In this document: piece after piece, positions 39,801 to 52,313 of the stretch
Layout of the letters: each line of letters starts with the position of its first letter
How positions within the stretch are numbered: position 1 is the stretch's first letter
From: Nemopilema nomurai
Lineage: Eukaryota; Cnidaria; Scyphozoa; Rhizostomeae; Rhizostomatidae
Reading direction: 5' to 3'
Length of the DNA stretch: 64,000 bases
NCBI GenBank assembly: GCA_003864495.1
Contig: ML133457.1
Location: 1,302,001 to 1,366,000, forward strand
The notes under the pieces: generated by a model
Told to the model about the DNA's origin: nothing
What the model saw: only the letters and a program-made list of their open reading frames with translations
The model's database searches: none
Translations under genes and position numbers: made by a program

Positions 39801-40548
39801 ACAACTAGTTTTTGTTAAAGAGACCAGAACCTAAAGATAACTGTGAATTTGCAGCGCACATTTTGCTAATCTTATATGAATCATTTTTCAATGGTACCAG
39901 GGACACAAGCACGATAGAAAGTTGTAAGCACGTTGCTGAAGTTTTTATAAAGGGTAATTGATTTTCTCGCTCGCAAAACTCGTATGACAGAATGGTAAAT
40001 TGTTGGAACAAAATCCTCGATTAACGTAATTCATCCAAAAACATCGAATAATTTGAGCGCAAATAAATGCACAAAATTCATTGCCAATAAACGATTTTGT
40101 TGAAAAAACTATTGATATAAAGAGCTGGTTGGTCTCATTTTAAAGTAAAATCTGAAAATAAAATGGCTGTCAGTTTCTTATTGTCATTTCAATCATAAAA
40201 AATCAATATTTTGCTGCTCGGTGAAGGTTTGTAAAGGAGTATACTGAAACATGGCGTGTGGCCTTATCAAATATTCCACCAGATGAGCTGTAGAGCTTTA
40301 TATAAATATATTGATGCCTAATAGAAAAAAGCTATTGCTTTAGAGTTAAGGACTGCCAATATGGTAATGCATTGTACACTGACGACTTAAGATGATCCTA
40401 CTCAAATTTTTACAATCAAACGCTGTCCGCCTAAATTATACCTATTTAACGTCACCTCAAAATTTAACATACAATAAGTCTAAGCTTCTGCTACAATCGC
40501 AGAGAAACAAAAGGGCTAAAATTCCCAAACGAAGTCGCATAAGGGCAG

Positions 40549-40554
40549 TTTATT
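40549..40554 (-). terminator. Candidate BCL7 polyadenylation signal
   Basis: Minus-strand AATAAA, about 380 bp downstream of the BCL7 stop codon. If used, the GTGTAC-rich repeat at 40647-40706 lies inside the 3' untranslated region. Confidence 0.4.
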
Positions 40555-40646
40555 GTCAAATGGATGATGTAATCATAAGGCTACCAGAGGACAGATCAAA
40601 AGCTTCTTTCAATAAGATAAACTAACTGACCCCTGCTGGTCCAAAG

Positions 40647-40706
40647 ACGTGTACGTGTACGTGTACGTGTACCAGGAAACGTGTACGTGTACCCAGGAAA
40701 CGTGTA
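40647..40706. repeat. GTGTAC-type short tandem repeat
   Basis: Alternating ACGTGT words interrupted twice by CAGGAAACGTGTAC. The motif is nearly self-complementary, so it can fold into a hairpin on either strand. It lies just beyond the BCL7 coding end. Confidence 0.75.
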
Positions 40707-40933
40707 CTTTCCAGCTGCAGTTACTTTGCGCTGAAATATGAAATTCTGGGTAACATTTAAGGAATTACTTGGGCTCAAAAAAATTGAAAAGCAAGGACAA
40801 TTACGAGAAGAGATGCCTAGTTGACCACCTAAGAGTTAAACTTTTCTACATTTTAGCCTAAACTAGTAAAATCTCTAGCAGGAAAATGAAAAGGTCTTTC
40901 ATTTTTCGATACACATTATAAATATCTATGTTG

Positions 40934-43900
40934 TTAACTTGGGTTCCCATCTGTTTTTTCTTGGAGTTTTTGCTTCTTTGAAGATGGTTCGTCGTTCGAG
41001 ACTTCGTCCTGTAAAAATTCAAGAAATTATACACCAAATTAACTCGATCTCTTTGATCATCGACAAAGTACACCACAGAACGATCAGCCTGTAAAAAGCA
41101 ATTATCTGGCGAAGACAAGACTTCGTAGCTCACTGTTTCCTGTGAATTTGTAAACATTGCCAGGAAAGAAAGACGAACAAATTGGCCGGCTGTGTGTCTT
41201 GGTTTTTGGAATATTAATGGAATACATGTTTTGTAGGAAGAAAGCAGTTTAAACATATTTAAGCTTTTCTTTCACAAATACGAGGACGTAGAACATTTAG
41301 AAAATAATCGAAATTGTGGCAAGAGAAAGAAATATTATGCCAAGAGCGGAAGACAAAAGTTTGAAGCCACTATTTTAGAAAATAAATTCAGCAAAAGAAG
41401 CATAGCTGTTAATGAATACAAAACAGATTTCCAATTAATATGGAAAAAAACTGAATGATTTTTGATGAATATAAAAAAAGTGGTAGAGAATTTCGAAGAA
41501 ATGGTTAAGGAACTTTCATCATTCGTTTCTGCAAGGCGAATTGATTGAAAGAGTACTACCAACCTCAGGAGGCGTAGAGACCACTGCTTGGGAGCGCTTC
41601 TCTGTTGGGCTTGATGGCAGCTGGTCAGCTTGTTGGCCAACCACATTTGCTGCTTGGATGAGACTCTGACTAAAACCAGCTAGGGAGTCATCGAGTGACC
41701 GTGAGCTTTGCAGTGCTATATCTAGACTATCTTCATTTAAATTGGAGTTTTCTGCCGAATTGAAGCTACAAAATAAACAGATATATCCAATTAAAACAGC
41801 AAAATTATGAATAATAACTTATAAAGAATTCTTTCTTCCTCAAATGCTTTTTATAGGGATTATAACAAAAATAAAGCAGAGAAAAACATTTTATACTTTG
41901 ATACCATAAATATAAAAATTAACATAATATAAGATAGACGTAAAATAACTTTGACAGTAAGATGGGCATTTTCAATTTTTTCTACAAAATTTTCAATTTA
42001 TCTACCTTTCTTGCGATTCAGCAAAATCATTACCACAAAAACCATAAAACTGATGTTTATTCTAAGCTTACATTTTGGGTCTTAGTTCTATAAAACCTCA
42101 TTGCATCATAAACCAAGGAAAAGGTGTCTAAATTGTGGCCAGTTTCATTTTTGCAGCCAAAATATGAAAGAGGATAACTACAAAGATTGTCTGAATATCA
42201 AATGACTGGAAGTCTGAAAAGAATTTGGGGCTTTATTTGTGCTATGCTGGATTAATTTCCCAGTGAAATCTAGACACAACTTGGCATCAAAATTATCTCC
42301 TGATTAAATTGGATTTGGCATGTCAGTTTCCTGGTCTGTCTGATGGCATTTCACAATGAATAATGTTCAACAAACTTTGGAGTGCAGCTGGATTAAACTG
42401 CAGAGACTCATGAGATAACAACTTATCGGGAAACAAAATGGAAAATGTGTGATACAGGTTGAACAATGATTTGGAATTTTGGAAACTTTCAAAAGAATGA
42501 TTCTAAAAACATTAAATAGCATGTTACGTAAACAGTCAATAAGCACATCTTACCTTGGAAATGACATGCCTGTATTGCTATCTTCGTTTACTGACACTGA
42601 AAAAAATAAAAATATCAACAACAAAACATAAAAAGATGTTTCCTTAAATCTCTTCACAACAAATGCAGTTAGTTTACCACCGACAATGCATTCTTGCTAG
42701 AGCATTTGCCAATTCTAGCAAAAACCAGATTCAAATTTGAAGATCAGGATATTTTCACTAAAAGTCTGATCAATACACTTCCAATAAAGTCTAATTTGAT
42801 GTAAATAAAAAAATTTCAAACTAACAGGGCAAATGTTAAAAAATAAAATGCAATTATTACAAAAGAGGCTATCTTTGAAATAGTTGTACTGAAACACTTT
42901 TGCTAACTATATTCTAACACTAAATAGAGCCTGATAAATGGCATTTGCTCTCAGATATCAAATCGGAACTTACAGTGGATGAAAAAAAAACTAAGAATTA
43001 AATTTTTTTGAAATCAGTGGGATTTTGTCAAGTTTACAGGCACTATACATCCTTCAGTGTTCTGATAACAACACTCTTACTCGCTAGCAAGCAATGAAAC
43101 AATACTAGTTCCCACCTAAGGGCTTTAGGAATGAGTTTTCATCATTGTTTTTTTTCGCCTGCAGTTCAGTGACCATGTCTTGGGAGTCTTCTGATGTTGG
43201 GGCTGGTGAGGGGAAGCTCATGTTTGAGTTTGTATCCTCCATCAAGTTGGCAGGAAATCCATTTTCAACTTGAAAGGTAAGATAAAATTAATGGGCAACC
43301 ACTTCAAAGTGAAACTTTAACAAAACAGAGAATGGCAGAATGGGGAAAAAATTCTCTAGTGATGCACTTGAAGGCATTTGAAAGGTAGGTAAATCGGTAA
43401 TTTATAGAAATGTAAGAAAAACTTTAAATGCAGCTCACTTTCTGTGGGATGCTGGACTAGAAAAATATATAAAGAGCTTGCATAAACCCATAAACTGGAC
43501 AAAGCTTTAATGATACAAATATGCCTTCAGTCTGATAATGTAAGCATCTCAAAGTGGTCCACATTGACATGGAACAGTATAATTCAAGCATTAAACTCTA
43601 TTCTAAAACATTGCAGCCAAACATTTAGAAAATAGAGTCATAAAAGGGCCAAACATATACCTTTGATACCATCACTTTTAGATCCATCAGGCATTTTCTT
43701 GCCCTGAATAAAATTAAGCTTATCAGATTTAACAGTTCAATGGTAAATTTGAGATCATTAGTCAACTAACAACAAAAACAATATCTGAATAAAATTTGTT
43801 ACAAAGGGATTAAAATTATGTAGCTGTGCTAACAAGCAAATACCTAAAAAATTTGGAAATACCAAATTTTAAGATATATGTAGAAGCTTTTAAGAATATG

Positions 43901-46574
43901 GAAAATCTAAGCTGGCAGTATTTGTAGCATAAGTCTACAGCTGTTGAAGGAAACGCAAGGTATATAAATTTTTTTAACAAGTAGCTAAAACAAAACCAAG
44001 TACCTGTTTCAAAAAATTATGTTGTAGAGTAAGGAGAAGAGATGGAATAGCAATAAAAGTAAAAACTAAATGACTTTCAACTTTAAATGATTCAATGCAT
44101 CCAACATTTGAAAAGAAAGCCAGTTAGTGAAAACAGTTAAATGCAATGAACAGAAACACTTGAAACATTGATGATTCTTGCTATCCATACTAGCAACATA
44201 TTGTTACACTTATGTGGTGATAGTGATAATATCTAAGCCATCATAACCAGGTGTATCATTAAATACTCTGTGACCATGCCCTTCAGTTTAGTGAAAAGCA
44301 TGGCAACACCTGTAGATGAATTGTTTTGTCTTGTATGTATTGTATTGCATTGTTTTGTTGGGTATTATGATAATAATTGAGCAACAAAATCTGAGAATTG
44401 TAAAAATGTTGGTATTCTAGGTGTTGGTTAATTAAATTGTATGGTAGACATGTCAAAATCAGGAAGTACCGATTTCCTTTGGAAAATCGTACATTTGTAT
44501 CAGTGTATCCAGAGGTATAGAAATATTAGTTTTTTAAAAAATTTACAGTTCACAGAAATCTTGTGTTTTATCATTTGTATTCTCGTTGTTGCAAGTTTCC
44601 TCAAAGGGATCTGACAGTCAGGCTGCTGCAGTGTTTTTTCCTTCACATATCTGTTAGTCATGAATGCCCTGTTTGACTGAAATCCTCTAACAATAGACCG
44701 GTATGCCATGTATTGCTGAGAGCATTCAATTTTCAAGGTTATAGTAGTTCAAGAAATAATGTGATTCAAGTTTTTTTTGCACTTTGCATTTAAAGCTGAC
44801 ATTAAGGCTTAAATACACTATGCATTTAAATGGATTTGATTAAATAATGAAATCTCTAGATTTAGATAAAGTGTTAGACCAATGGGTTAATCAAAAGGGC
44901 AAAGTAGTGCCCTTCAATTAAACTTTAAATAGCTTAATTTGTTATGCACAGAACTCATTTATGACGAACAAAACAAGATTCCTTTTGAGACCAGCCTTTA
45001 CATGTCTTTTTAACCTGGCTTGGAAAAATTGTAAGAAGAAATGCTCATAGCTATTCTTTGGTTAATAAAATGCAAAATATATCATTAAAACAAAATAACA
45101 ACCAAAATGTAAACTACCATAATAAAAATAAACTTCACTTTACCTTGGTTTCTTCTTTTTGAACTAAAAATAAAAATTTTCATTTTACCATTCATATTCC
45201 ATTGTATAATCATCAAACAAATTACATGATAAGCATTATGTCATGAGCCAATCTAACACTGACATGTGTAACTAGACCTTAAACAAAAATTCCATTTAAA
45301 TATCTTAACTGGCATTGAAATGAACTTGAATAAAAAAATAACTAATAAAGCTCAAAAACATTTAAAATAACTGTTCCTTTGAATATTTCTTGAAACCTTT
45401 TTTAGACAAGACAAAATAGATATAACTACAACTGAGAAACTTCAAAGGCAAAATATTTCAAAGCTACTGATTAAATACAAACCAGGAATCCATTTAAAAA
45501 TCTTCATTGTGCAGTTTGCTGGACCAATATGCACCCATTTTTTCTCCCTACAAAAGTAATTTAAACTTTTTAAATGCGTAAAACAAATAAAATTTCAATT
45601 GTGAATCCAATTGAGATGCTTTTAAGAAACGTTTACTGGTGAAATGTGTTCAAAAATGCTGTAAAACTAAGAAACTTTCACAGTTGAAGCTTGAGCTAGG
45701 CTTCTTATGAAAAATGTAGTTATGAAGCCACTGCAGCCCTGATAAAAAGTTGGTAAAACTTTAAAGACCATGATATTGTGCTACCAATATTTTACTCAGC
45801 AACATTTTGGCCAGAATAACAGCTTCTTCAGTTCTTGGTTTTTATTTCAGAGTGATAATATTGTTGTTTCAATTATATATTAATAGTATTAAGCATTGCT
45901 TCCATCTCTATTTCCTACCAAATCCCTGTTCTCCCAACTCAAAAATTGCACAGATTGTGTAATTTATTTTTAAAAGAAACACAGCAACTTTGACACCACA
46001 TAGTTTCATATCCAGGCTAATAGGCTAATAGTTTCATATTGATGTTGACAGAATCGAAATAATTATGATTTATGAATTCACATCTAACTTTATGGTGCAA
46101 AATACAAAATAATCTTCTTTCTATAACTCAGAAAACATCATTTTAGATATTCTCATGGTCTATTAAACTATTCTTGATCAATATGAATAGTATAAAAAAT
46201 ATCAAAATGACACTTTTTAATACAGCCTGGTAGATTCAGAGGGAAAAAAACTCATCAACAATGCAATTCATTCATTGTTTTTCTCCATTTCAAATTCCTC
46301 ATCTTATTGAACTCACCCAATAGTTTCTTTTGTTGGCAATCAATCCTTCTTCTCATTTGTATAGTTAATGAGCATTGCATGCAAATGTATTGTTGAAATT
46401 CAAATTGCAACAAAAAGCTTAGGATAGTCGTAGTAATGGCGGATCGCCTAGCCTAAACGGCATGCATTCAACTTACCATTTCCTGACCTTCTCAATAGTG
46501 AGCATTGCTCGTTTGATCTCATCTTTGTCTTTTGCTCGGCTTCTTGTTTCTAGCCGGAGTGAGCTTCTATTCAT
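40934..46574 (-). CDS. BCL7: BCL7-family SWI/SNF (BAF) subunit
   Basis: BCL7 proteins are small accessory subunits of the SWI/SNF (BAF) chromatin-remodelling complex in the nucleus. Eight coding exons in order: 46574-46477, 45547-45483, 45163-45144, 43703-43661, 43268-43116, 42596-42554, 41765-41564, 41008-40934. All borders are GT-AG and phases agree, giving 699 nt and 232 residues, the usual family length. The first 55 residues carry the conserved BCL7 block: ETRSRAKDKDEIKRAM, then TIEKVRKWEKKWVHIG and KIFKWIPV. The rest is low-complexity and acidic, with two similar MSFPS motifs, and the tail is DEVSNDEPSSKKQKLQEK, like the acidic-then-basic tails of relatives. Exon 3 is only 20 nt and encodes most of VQKEETK. 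Two donors are weaker (GTTTGT, GTTGGT). An untranslated exon probably lies upstream at 47281. Confidence 0.92.
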
Positions 46575-47280
46575 ATTCTGGCAGTAACTTTTAAAAATTG
46601 GATGATTCTCTCCTTTCCCTAGGAACAATAATACTACACACTACAAAGGACGGAAATGAGTTGAGTTGAATTGCTGCAAGCATTGCTTCCTGGGATCACG
46701 AATAGTAGACTGGCTCCTACCCACAACATTGTTGGGCCGTACTTTGGGAGGGGGCGGTGAGAGGAGTCTCTAGCCCCCAATAATTTACAAAAATAGCACT
46801 TTAAGGTCATCCAAGGCCACAAAATCTTTATACAAGGCCACAACAAAAGGGCATGGTAAACGAACTTTTCAAAATGGAGCAGAAAATCACCCACTGCACC
46901 TTGCCTTCTATCAAGGTGGTAAGATTTTAATGCTCCCAAATCCAAGCTCTACCACCAGAGAGAAGCTTTTAGATGGTGCTTTTGGTGGGGAAGAAAAACA
47001 TTCGATAAACAACACCAACGTACCAAGTTTTTGCATGCTTGAGAGGTAAACAGTATTATGCTTCCACGGGTATTGGGAAGAAATCTCCCGTAGATTGAAA
47101 CAGCAGGGTAACAAAACACACAATTTCCAAATTAAGTGTGAATTTACATAAACTGGTGAAAAAAATTGGTTCTTTGAAACCATTTTACACATCTGTGCAA
47201 AAACTGGTTCTTAGTGGACAGAGAGAGCGCGCTTTTCTCATTTTGAGTCTTCGCTAAAGAAGAAGTTAGTGAACACTTAC
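46575..47280 (-). other. Probable BCL7 5' intron
   Basis: The 700-base interval between the candidate 5' exon and the start-codon exon. It contains open frames of 93-103 codons on the minus strand (46634-46945, 46911-47192) that I do not recognise and that lack splice support. No repeat was identified. Confidence 0.4.
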
Positions 47281-47396
47281 TCGTCATTAGACAGCCAATC
47301 TTGCGTTCTTTCTCTTACATGTCTCATACGATTCTCGGTCGGCAAAGGACTCCGTTTGTCAGCTTCTGGTAATATCCCAACGTTTGCATCCCCGCT
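47281..47396 (-). other. Candidate upstream exon of BCL7
   Basis: A strong donor (GTAAGTG) follows minus-strand base 47281. The nearest acceptor downstream on that strand (CTGCCAG) lies three bases before the BCL7 ATG, so this is probably a 5' untranslated exon. It is also open for about 38 codons in one frame, with a charged, coding-like composition (for example RMRHVRERTQDWLSNDE). Joined to the BCL7 exon, that frame stops at a TGA overlapping the BCL7 ATG. It could therefore be an upstream open reading frame, or an exon of another transcript. The right border is uncertain. Confidence 0.45.
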
Positions 47397-47626
47397 AGGT
47401 TTTTATTGAGCTGTTCTGGGGGCTGTAATCAAGCTTTTAAGCGTGAAACACTCATCAAAACATTAACAATTTATAAAAACAAGCTCTGAACATTATGGAA
47501 AATATCATTTAAGGTGCACTGGAACATGATCTGGGTGGGTGAAGGTTCGTCCAAATAGACATACCGCCTATACCTTCCATTTCATGGTATATTTATGTAT
47601 GGAACTTTTGCTCCTCGATATCAATT

Positions 47627-47644
47627 GGGGGGGGGGGGGGGGGG
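47627..47644 (+). repeat. Run of 18 G
   Basis: An uninterrupted homopolymer of 18 guanines. It can form a G-quadruplex and is prone to length error in sequencing. Confidence 0.9.
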
Positions 47645-47653
47645 TGGTCCAGC

Positions 47654-48488
47654 CCTGTTCCTACAGGTGATAACCTTCAGAAGCTGAAGTGAAAAAAGTG
47701 CGGTAAACAATTTTACCTAACAGTTCAGTTCAGTTCAGTTTTAATTTTAAAATTCCACTACATAAAAAAATCTTTCTAAAATACATACAATTAACTAGAA
47801 TAACAAATTACAACAGATGACAAAAAATGACAAATTTTACAATAAGAGTACATAGAATTTCGTATGGAGAGGAATATCTTAAGGAGGAGCTCTCTCAGTA
47901 GGTAGACTAATCGAGGAGAGAGCACCCTAAGCTAAAAACTTATCATTCAATTTATGAAATCTTCTAGTGATTCGATCGATCAATGTAAGGAAGAATTATC
48001 TTATCAAGGTATTCAGAATTGGTACTTAGTTGAGAACAGATGCAATTTCAGATCTAACGTTAAAAACATTTTCAGTTACAGGGTAATTCAAATTGCAAAA
48101 GGTTCTGGTCGAGTTGGTCTCTCTCTTTTAGGAAGCTTCGATTATAAACTGCGTATAATATCTGAAGGAAGTTTTTTGCCATCAGTGCTTGAAGGCACGG
48201 GCGAGTTCCAAACAGGAAATTACTTCGTGGTATAATTCGCCTGTTCCTACAGGTGATAACCTTCAGAAGCTGAAGTGAGAAAAGTGCGTTAAACAATTTT
48301 ACCTAACGTTAAAAACATTTTCAGTTACAGGGTAATTCAAATTGCAAAAGGTTCTGGTCGAGTTGGTCTCTCTCTTTTAGGAAGCTTCAATTATAAACTG
48401 CGTATAATATCTGAAGGAAGTTTTTTGCCATCAGTGCTTCAAGGCATGGGCGAGTTCAAAACAGGAAAATACTTCTTTAAGTGGTATA
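47654..48488. repeat. 249-bp tandem duplication, first copy interrupted
   Basis: Two direct copies of a 249-bp unit beginning CCTGTTCCTACAGGTGATAACC. The second copy (48240-48488) is intact. The first is split into 47654-47721 and 48059-48239 by a 332-bp insertion. Removing the insert and one CTAAC makes the two copies equal in length. They differ by only a few substitutions and small indels. No function is evident. Confidence 0.85.
47722..48053 (-). mobile_element. 5'-truncated LINE 3' end with CTAAC duplication
   Basis: A 332-bp insert interrupting the first copy of the 249-bp duplication. It is bounded on both sides by CTAAC, which occurs once at the same place in the uninterrupted copy. 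Read on the minus strand it is AT-rich and ends in a short tandem repeat of AACTG. That layout (5' truncation, short tandem-repeat tail, target-site duplication) fits an L2/CR1-like non-LTR retrotransposon. The insertion is directly shown by the sequence; the family is inferred. No reverse-transcriptase coding remains. Confidence 0.65.
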
Positions 48489-48490
48489 AT

Positions 48491-49481
48491 TAGGTTTCTG
48501 ACATTCAGCTCCACCTTATCCCTAGCAACCATTATTGTTTTGCTTTTCACACAAGCACGGGGGCTCACTGTCGGGAAATATTCTGCTCGAAAAGCAAACA
48601 AATGCTTTCTAAGAAACAAATTCTTTTGTACTTAACATCTGACCATAGCTCTTTCATGACAGAGCTATGGAATTTTAATTTCTACAGCTTGAAAGAAAAT
48701 GAAGCCTTTATCTAATTACTAACACAATTATTACTATTTCGTGAAGGAATGTAGCTGATTTTGCACGCTCGGCCTTTGCACAAACTTTATTCGTTTCTCT
48801 TATAGAAATTTGCTGATAAAGAGCAGCTCTAAGTGATTCCAACCTTCAAGCATATAACAAGGCTGTATGCAAGGCCAGGATTCAAACAAATCATTTACCC
48901 AAAATAAGTGTAGTTTTGGTAGCTCGCCGTATTAGTGTTTACGATCAGTTAACTGAATTTAATTAAGTTGTTACGTCAATGTGCTCGCGTTAGAAAATAG
49001 AAATTAGCAGCAAGTGGGAACGTTGGAACCCCGCGCAATTTTAGCTCCTTGCAGTAGACAGGCGAACGCATGCAAGACAAAATAACAATACGAATATTCA
49101 TTGACGTAACTCAGGACTATGATATAAGGTGCGTGGGGAATAACATGCTTATTCAACAAATTAAATGCACTCTTCTGGGCTCAATAACAAATTCTCTTCC
49201 TCTTTGCCAGACCTATCAAAGCTGAAGTTTCATAAAATGAAGTTTGGAAACAATGAATGGCAATAAGAATGAAAAATTAGTGAAATGAGTGAATCACAAC
49301 TCAAAGAAAAACCCATCAGAAATTTTGGGTCGTAAGAGAAAACAAGCAAATAGGTACAAGCTTAAATGTTTGATTACCTAAAACATAGCTGAGTTCTCTC
49401 ATCAGAACTCCTGGGTGAAAATATTCACCTCTGCGCAAATAATTTCGGAGATGAAACTTCGTTTGTGCAATTACGCGCAAC
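48491..49481. other. Gene-free stretch
   Basis: About 1 kb with no gene, repeat array or RNA gene that I can recognise. Confidence 0.5.
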
Positions 49482-49719
49482 TGAGTTAGTTAGTTTATTA
49501 GTTAGTTAATTAATTACTTAGTTAGCTAGTTAACTAGTTACCTAGCTAGTTGGTTAGTTAGTTAGTTAGTTACTTAGTTAGTTAGTTAATTACTTAGTTA
49601 GTTAGTTAATTACTTAGTTAGTTGGTTAGTTACTTAGTTAGTTAGTTAATTACTTAGTTAGTTAGTTAATTACTTAGTTAGTTGGTTTGTTGGTTAGTTA
49701 GTTAGATAGTTAAATGGTT
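49482..49719 (+). repeat. TTAG tetranucleotide array
   Basis: About 240 bp of GTTAGTTAGTTA with TTAATTAC and TTGG variants. It is the reverse complement in motif of the much longer array at 51731-52626, so the pair forms a large inverted repeat around a 2-kb segment. Confidence 0.93.
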
Positions 49720-50224
49720 ATCATTGGTGCATCGTCTCTGACTTGAGATCCGGGCCCTAAACGAACCAAACACGCTGTAAGAAGCGAAATTGATTTTTCA
49801 AGTTTATAAAAATAAGAAAAACATCACACAACCATGCTTCAACTGTAGTAATCAAGGAAGGCGCACTTGGAATTGCATTTAGTACCCCAAATCTGAGGTA
49901 GCGGTATAGCTCCGAAAGTAACCAAAGACTTTAAGAGCAATGATATTATACTGGTATCCTCTGATACTGGTATCCTCTAGTGGGCTGACAATTCTTGCGG
50001 GATAGGAACACATAATTTCAAATCAAGTCGAATTCACTAATTTCAAAGTTTTGATACACAATGCGGAGCAATAAATTATCAGTTCCAATGAGCGTGATCA
50101 GCTAATTGCTTCCGGGAACAACCTTCTGTGTTTCTTAAAACAAATTTGTTTTACACTTGACCGATTTTGGGAAGTTCATTGCAATGTCACAATTCTTCCG
50201 CATTTCATAAAGCTGACTCCTGAT

Positions 50225-50323
50225 TGGCTCTCTCTGAAGCAAAAAGGAAACGTTTTCAGTTGTCACTTATATGTGCGTGGAACTGGCGAAGACAGAAGTC
50301 GGAACGTGTCTGTCTGGATCAAG
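50225..50323 (+). other. Candidate 5' untranslated exon, carotenoid oxygenase A
   Basis: A good donor, CAAG then GTGAGTATT, follows base 50323. About 100 bp upstream lies CTGACTCCTGATTGGCTCT, containing an inverted CCAAT box. A similar pair (CTGACTTTTGATTGG and a GTAAGTATT donor) lies upstream of the second paralogue at 59777-59872. In both genes an acceptor TTTTAG followed by CAC lies 30-41 bp before the start codon. The left end is not defined and no transcript evidence is available. Confidence 0.35.
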
Positions 50324-50797
50324 GTGAGTATTTCGAAGAGCAAAATTTCGTTACACTTTATGCCTATATAATTTACTTTTTAGCCAGCAATTATATCTTA
50401 CTTTAGAATAAATTCAGTTAGTTGTCACATATTTCTACGGCCTCTTTAAAGACGCACTTAGGCTTTTTAGTGCGATTAAAGTGGTTGAGGACGAATCAAT
50501 GTTTTTTGCGTCAACAAATTATGGAATTTTCTTAATTCCCCTTGGAGCACAATCAGATACATAATTTGTTACTGTTGGGAGAATATTAGTCTTATATCAT
50601 CCAGTCATCTAATAATTGAGTTTTCCTTACTCTCCTTTGAACACTAACCAGACACATAATCTATTACTGTTGAGAAGATTTTATTCGTATATTTGTAAAA
50701 TGCACGAACTTTACTTAAGAATGGGCCAGGCGTAGATCTAGCAAAAATAAGTATCGCACCACCCATGGTCTGAGACACCGCCAGGAATTTTTATTGG

Positions 50798-50962
50798 GTG
50801 GGGGGATAGCGTGGGGGGAGGGGATCGGGCTGATGGGAGGACTGATTTGATTGGGCGATTGATTGGGTGATTGGGTGGGGATAGGTTTATTGGGGGATTG
50901 GATTGATTGGGCGATTTGGTGGGGGGGGATTGGGTTGATAGGGGGATTTAGTAGGGGGTGGT
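50798..50962 (+). repeat. G-rich GATTGGG low-complexity tract
   Basis: Irregular repetition of GATTGGG and runs of four to eight G over about 165 bp. Many G-triplets are spaced closely enough for quadruplex folding on the plus strand. Confidence 0.8.
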
Positions 50963-51730
50963 TGAAGGACGTTGGGTCCTGGGCTTAAGCTTACATGAAA
51001 AGAAAACATTTGTTTGAATTTCCGCAATTATAGTACCAGAATTAGAAAGTGACATCCTACCATTCTACCTTATGCACTACAATTTTGTTAGAAGCTTTTC
51101 ATACCCGAAATTCTCATCTTTCTTTGGTTTCAAAGATCCAGCTTGAACCTTCGCAACTTTTTAAAGAATCGAAGACAACTTTCTTAGAGAATACTTTCTT
51201 ATAATGAAACGTCATTCAACTCTGAGGGGTCCTTGTGGTGATGTTATGAAGGCGGTTCTTGGAGGTGTCCGTGTCTCTTTTCCAGGATTACTCAACAAAA
51301 GGGGGATTTCTCATGTTCTAGCGATTTTCTCAGGGGTGCGAGTAAAGCACGCGATTGATCGCCAAGGGTGGCGAGTGATTACTTCAAATCAATCCGTTGA
51401 CAAGGTTTGCTCTAATTGTCCGCCCCTTGCAAGTTTCAATTTGTGTATGACGTCACTTTTGACTTTGAACTTTTGTCCTTCCGTGGCTTATCTTCCTTAT
51501 CTTCTGAGGGGTACTTTCGGGGCAATTGTGCCTCCAAAGGCAGAGTAAGAACCACACAGCGGGGTGCTTCAGGGGCTAGTATTAAACGAAAGTCAATTGT
51601 GATGAGATTTGGTAGAGGTGTTTTGATATTGCTGATTCTATTAATTTTTACTATGGTTGTGCGCGGTAAAGTTGCAAAATGTGAATTTTCTTCCGACATT
51701 GACATATATTACGCATGCCAAGTCGTTTGG

Positions 51731-51866
51731 TAACTAATTAACTAACTAACTAATTAACTAATTAACTAACTAACTAATTAACTAACTAACTAACTAACTA
51801 ACTAATTAACTAACTAACTAGCTAACTAACTAACTAACTAACTAACTAATTAACTAACTAACTAAT

Positions 51867-51917
<51 letters not shown>

Positions 51918-51969
51918 TTAACTAACTAACTAACTAACTAATTAACTAACTAACTAACTAACTAACTAG

Positions 51970-52001
<32 letters not shown>

Positions 52002-52150
52002 TTAACTAACTAACTAACTAACTCACTAGCCAACTAACAAACTAACTAGTTAACTAACTAACTAACTCACTAACCAACTAACTAACTAACTAACTAACTC
52101 ACTAACCAACTAACTAACTAACTAACTAATTAACTAACTAACTAACTAAT

Positions 52151-52185
<35 letters not shown>

Positions 52186-52278
52186 TTAACTAACTAACTA
52201 ATTAACTAACTAACTAACTAACTAAATAACCAACTAACTAACTAACTAACTAGCTAACTAACTAACTAACTAACTAAT

Positions 52279-52313
<35 letters not shown>

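Larger units (their letters stand above)
49720..51730. other. Segment between inverted tetranucleotide arrays
   Basis: About 2 kb without a recognised protein gene. It contains a short direct repeat CTGGTATCCTCT near 49960, a candidate 5' untranslated exon ending at a GTGAGT donor (after 50323), a G-rich tract (50798-50962) and unrecognised open frames of about 90-115 codons between 51204 and 51733. Confidence 0.5.
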
